From: Zunongwangia endophytica
Lineage (GTDB): Bacteria; Bacteroidota; Bacteroidia; Flavobacteriales; Flavobacteriaceae
Assembly: GCF_030409505.1 (NCBI RefSeq)
Contig: NZ_JAUFPZ010000002.1
Coordinates: 3,974,501 to 4,038,500 of the forward strand
Length of the DNA: 64,000 nt
Direction of reading: 5' to 3'
Shown piece after piece: positions 62,658 to 64,000 of the stretch. The stretch's first letter is position 1, and every line of letters starts with the position of its first letter. The translations under genes and the position numbers were made by a program. The notes under the pieces were generated by a model. That model was not told the DNA's origin. It made no database searches and saw nothing but the letters and a program-made list of their open reading frames with translations.

Positions 62658-63551
62658 TTATAGGGTTTTAATGAAGTTATTTAATTCTCTATAAATTTTT
62701 ACATTTTCGGGTAAAGACATTTCTTTAATGTTGTTTATTTTATGTCCAAATAAATTAAGCTCATATTGTCGATTTTCGCATATAATTTCCTGAAACTCCT
62801 TGATAAAATCTTCTATATCTAAAGGAGCTATAGTGCAATAACTTAAGAACTTTACATTAGGATAGCGATCTATTAAAAATTTCATATTAGAAAGCGGCAA
62901 ACTTGGCCCAAGAAATATGGTTTGGTATCCAGCATGCAATAGTAAATATTGAATATACAGAATGCTTAAATCATGGATTTCGTTCTCTGGAAGGAATAAT
63001 ATAAAAAGATCTTCTTTTGTCGGATTTTTTGAAGCTTTTATATCGGCCAGATTTAGATATAATTTTTGTTTAATTAAATCAACAATATAATGTTCGTGTA
63101 TAGGCTTTATAGTGTCGGTTTGCCATAACAGTCCTACTTCGTTGAGAAGAGGAAGAAAGATATCACTAAAAATGGATCTAAAACTCTTTTTCTTATGTAA
63201 TGCATCGTATGTTTGGTTGAAAAGGTTTTCGTCAAAGTTCATCATCGCCATCTTAAATTGATTGATAGCCCGATTTTCTTCGCTTATGCTTGAAGTAATT
63301 CTATGCACCATTCCTGAAATTTCTTCTTCTGTAAGTTTAGAAATTCGAGAAATTTTATAACCATTTTCGTTAAGAAAAGCGATATTTAGAATCTTTTGTA
63401 GACAAGAACTGTCATACATCCTGATATTGGTCTCTGTACGCTTAGGGTTTAAAATATTATAGCGCTTTTCCCACATTCTAATAGTGTGCGCCTTTATGCC
63501 ACTAAGGTTTTCCAGATCTTTTATACTAAAGCTTTGTTTGATTAATTCCAT
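62658..63551 (-). CDS. MerR-family regulator with B12-binding-type C-terminus (CarH/LitR-like)
   Basis: A 297-residue regulator. Residues about 8-75 are a MerR winged helix (SIKDLENLSGIKAHTIRMWEKRYNILNPKRTETNIRMYD). About residues 90-185 form a helical domain containing W-x9-EH (GLLWQTDTIKPIHEHYIVDLI), the signature of CarH-type adenosylcobalamin sensors. About 190-290 form a B12-binding Rossmann-like domain with ENEIHDLS at the cobalt-ligand His position. CarH represses carotenoid genes in the dark and releases them in light. It heads the crt operon. The ATG at 63551 is chosen because the -7 box (63570-63577) excludes the start at 63587. Confidence 0.88.
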   Translation of the reverse strand: MELIKQSFSIKDLENLSGIKAHTIRMWEKRYNILNPKRTETNIRMYDSSCLQKILNIAFLNENGYKISRISKLTEEEISGMVHRITSSISEENRAINQFKMAMMNFDENLFNQTYDALHKKKSFRSIFSDIFLPLLNEVGLLWQTDTIKPIHEHYIVDLIKQKLYLNLADIKASKNPTKEDLFILFLPENEIHDLSILYIQYLLLHAGYQTIFLGPSLPLSNMKFLIDRYPNVKFLSYCTIAPLDIEDFIKEFQEIICENRQYELNLFGHKINNIKEMSLPENVKIYRELNNFIKTL

Positions 63552-63569
63552 ATACACTATGATACTAAA

Positions 63570-63577
63570 CAAATCTA
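63570..63577 (-). promoter_or_regulatory. -7 promoter box (TAGATTTG) of the carotenoid operon
   Basis: Minus-strand TAGATTTG, 18 bases upstream of the regulator start at 63551; the repressor operator, if any, would overlap this region. No clear CarH operator palindrome was found. Confidence 0.6.
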
Positions 63578-63691
63578 AGTAAAACATCCCGGTAGAAAAT
63601 ACAGGGAAAAGTTAAAATGTTTAACCGGTGCGTTAATTGATTAAACAAAATCAAATTTTTCATGAGAATTTATGAAATACAGAAGTAATCT

Positions 63692-64000
63692 TTAAATACT
63701 AATCCCAAATCCCATCTGTAGTTTTGAAGTATATTCGTGCGTATTTAGAGGAGTTTTACTGTCGAAATAATAATCGTAAATAGTAAAGATCCTAAACCAG
63801 CGACTTAGCGGAAAATCAAATCTAAACTGTTCCAGGATGCGATAGTCATCCAGATCTTGATATAAAGGCTGGTAGTAAAAGGTATTCGTAATTGTGAAAT
63901 TTCTAGATTGGGAAGTATAGGAAAGGCTGAAATAAGTACTGTTTCTATGATTATAGCTTGTAGTGCCGGTATTGTCGCTGTATTCCATTTCGTACATATA
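63692..64000 (-). CDS. DUF481-like outer-membrane protein, C-terminal fragment
   Basis: Only the last 102 residues are in the window; the frame stays open to the edge. The sequence alternates polar and hydrophobic residues in strand-like stretches (STYFSLSYTSQSRNFTITNTFYYQP, YRILEQFRFDFPLSRWFRIFTIYDYYFDS) and ends KLQMGFGISI, as in DUF481 barrels, which are found in the outer membrane. The call is tentative because the N-terminal part is missing. Confidence 0.6.
   Translation of the reverse strand, partial: YMYEMEYSDNTGTTSYNHRNSTYFSLSYTSQSRNFTITNTFYYQPLYQDLDDYRILEQFRFDFPLSRWFRIFTIYDYYFDSKTPLNTHEYTSKLQMGFGISI

Overview
The window looks like a chromosomal segment of a low-GC marine member of the Bacteroidota, family Flavobacteriaceae (Gramella/Zunongwangia/Salegentibacter-like; the genus is an inference). 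The signs are AT-rich DNA, many start regions with the Bacteroidota -7 box TAnnTTTG and little Shine-Dalgarno, surface-lipoprotein signals of the CSSDDD type, outer-membrane barrels, a flavobacterial zeaxanthin-type carotenoid cluster, the long form of NusB and a cyclophilin-FKBP fusion. No rRNA, tRNA, CRISPR array, phage or insertion sequence was recognised; most of the window is stable housekeeping DNA.

Layout. 0-5 kb: end of an M13 peptidase, a secreted endonuclease/phosphatase-family protein, a small EF-hand membrane protein, then a minus-strand group (Coq4-like protein, MpaB/DUF2236 oxygenase-like protein, winged-helix regulator, membrane protein). This group carries three copies of one palindrome, TACTTTG-N5-CAAAGTA or a close variant, just upstream of start codons. 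4.3-9.3 kb: an apparent osmolyte operon of two paralogous porins, a BCCT transporter and a universal stress protein; the second porin has a one-base frameshift in a homopolymer within its signal peptide. 9.4-14.6 kb: a TlpA-type lipoprotein, kdsA and typA/bipA.

14.86-21.14 kb is the most interesting part. Eight co-directional genes lie between two terminators: two tiny membrane-anchored CNGKC proteins around a His/Met-rich lipoprotein, then two MbnP-like proteins, two MbnH-like di-heme peroxidases and an outer-membrane barrel with a CxxCxC cluster. MbnP/MbnH pairs are known from methanobactin and other copper-handling loci. Here the pair is duplicated, all four proteins look like lipoproteins with acidic surface-export signals, and no methanobactin or TonB receptor gene is present. 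I read it as a candidate surface copper-handling system.

21.3-46.8 kb: FtsE, a TPR protein paired with a TonB-receptor-like barrel, a PiT-like permease, an amidohydrolase, the dual immunophilin, peroxiredoxin, redoxin, CsaA, a Ktr/Trk potassium system, an M14 carboxypeptidase, a PUR-family protein, an ABC exporter, a leucine/glutamate-type dehydrogenase, nusB-DUF1573-yajC, pepT, pyrD and a LysE exporter. 46.9-58.7 kb: HMG-CoA lyase, a TPR sensor kinase, guaB, an OmpH/Skp chaperone, a SurA-like pair, MoxR, aconitase and a thioredoxin. 58.7-63.6 kb: a compact carotenoid operon (crtI, crtB, crtZ, crtY) headed by a MerR-B12 (CarH-like) regulator, suggesting light or cobalamin control of zeaxanthin synthesis. 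The window ends inside an outer-membrane protein gene.
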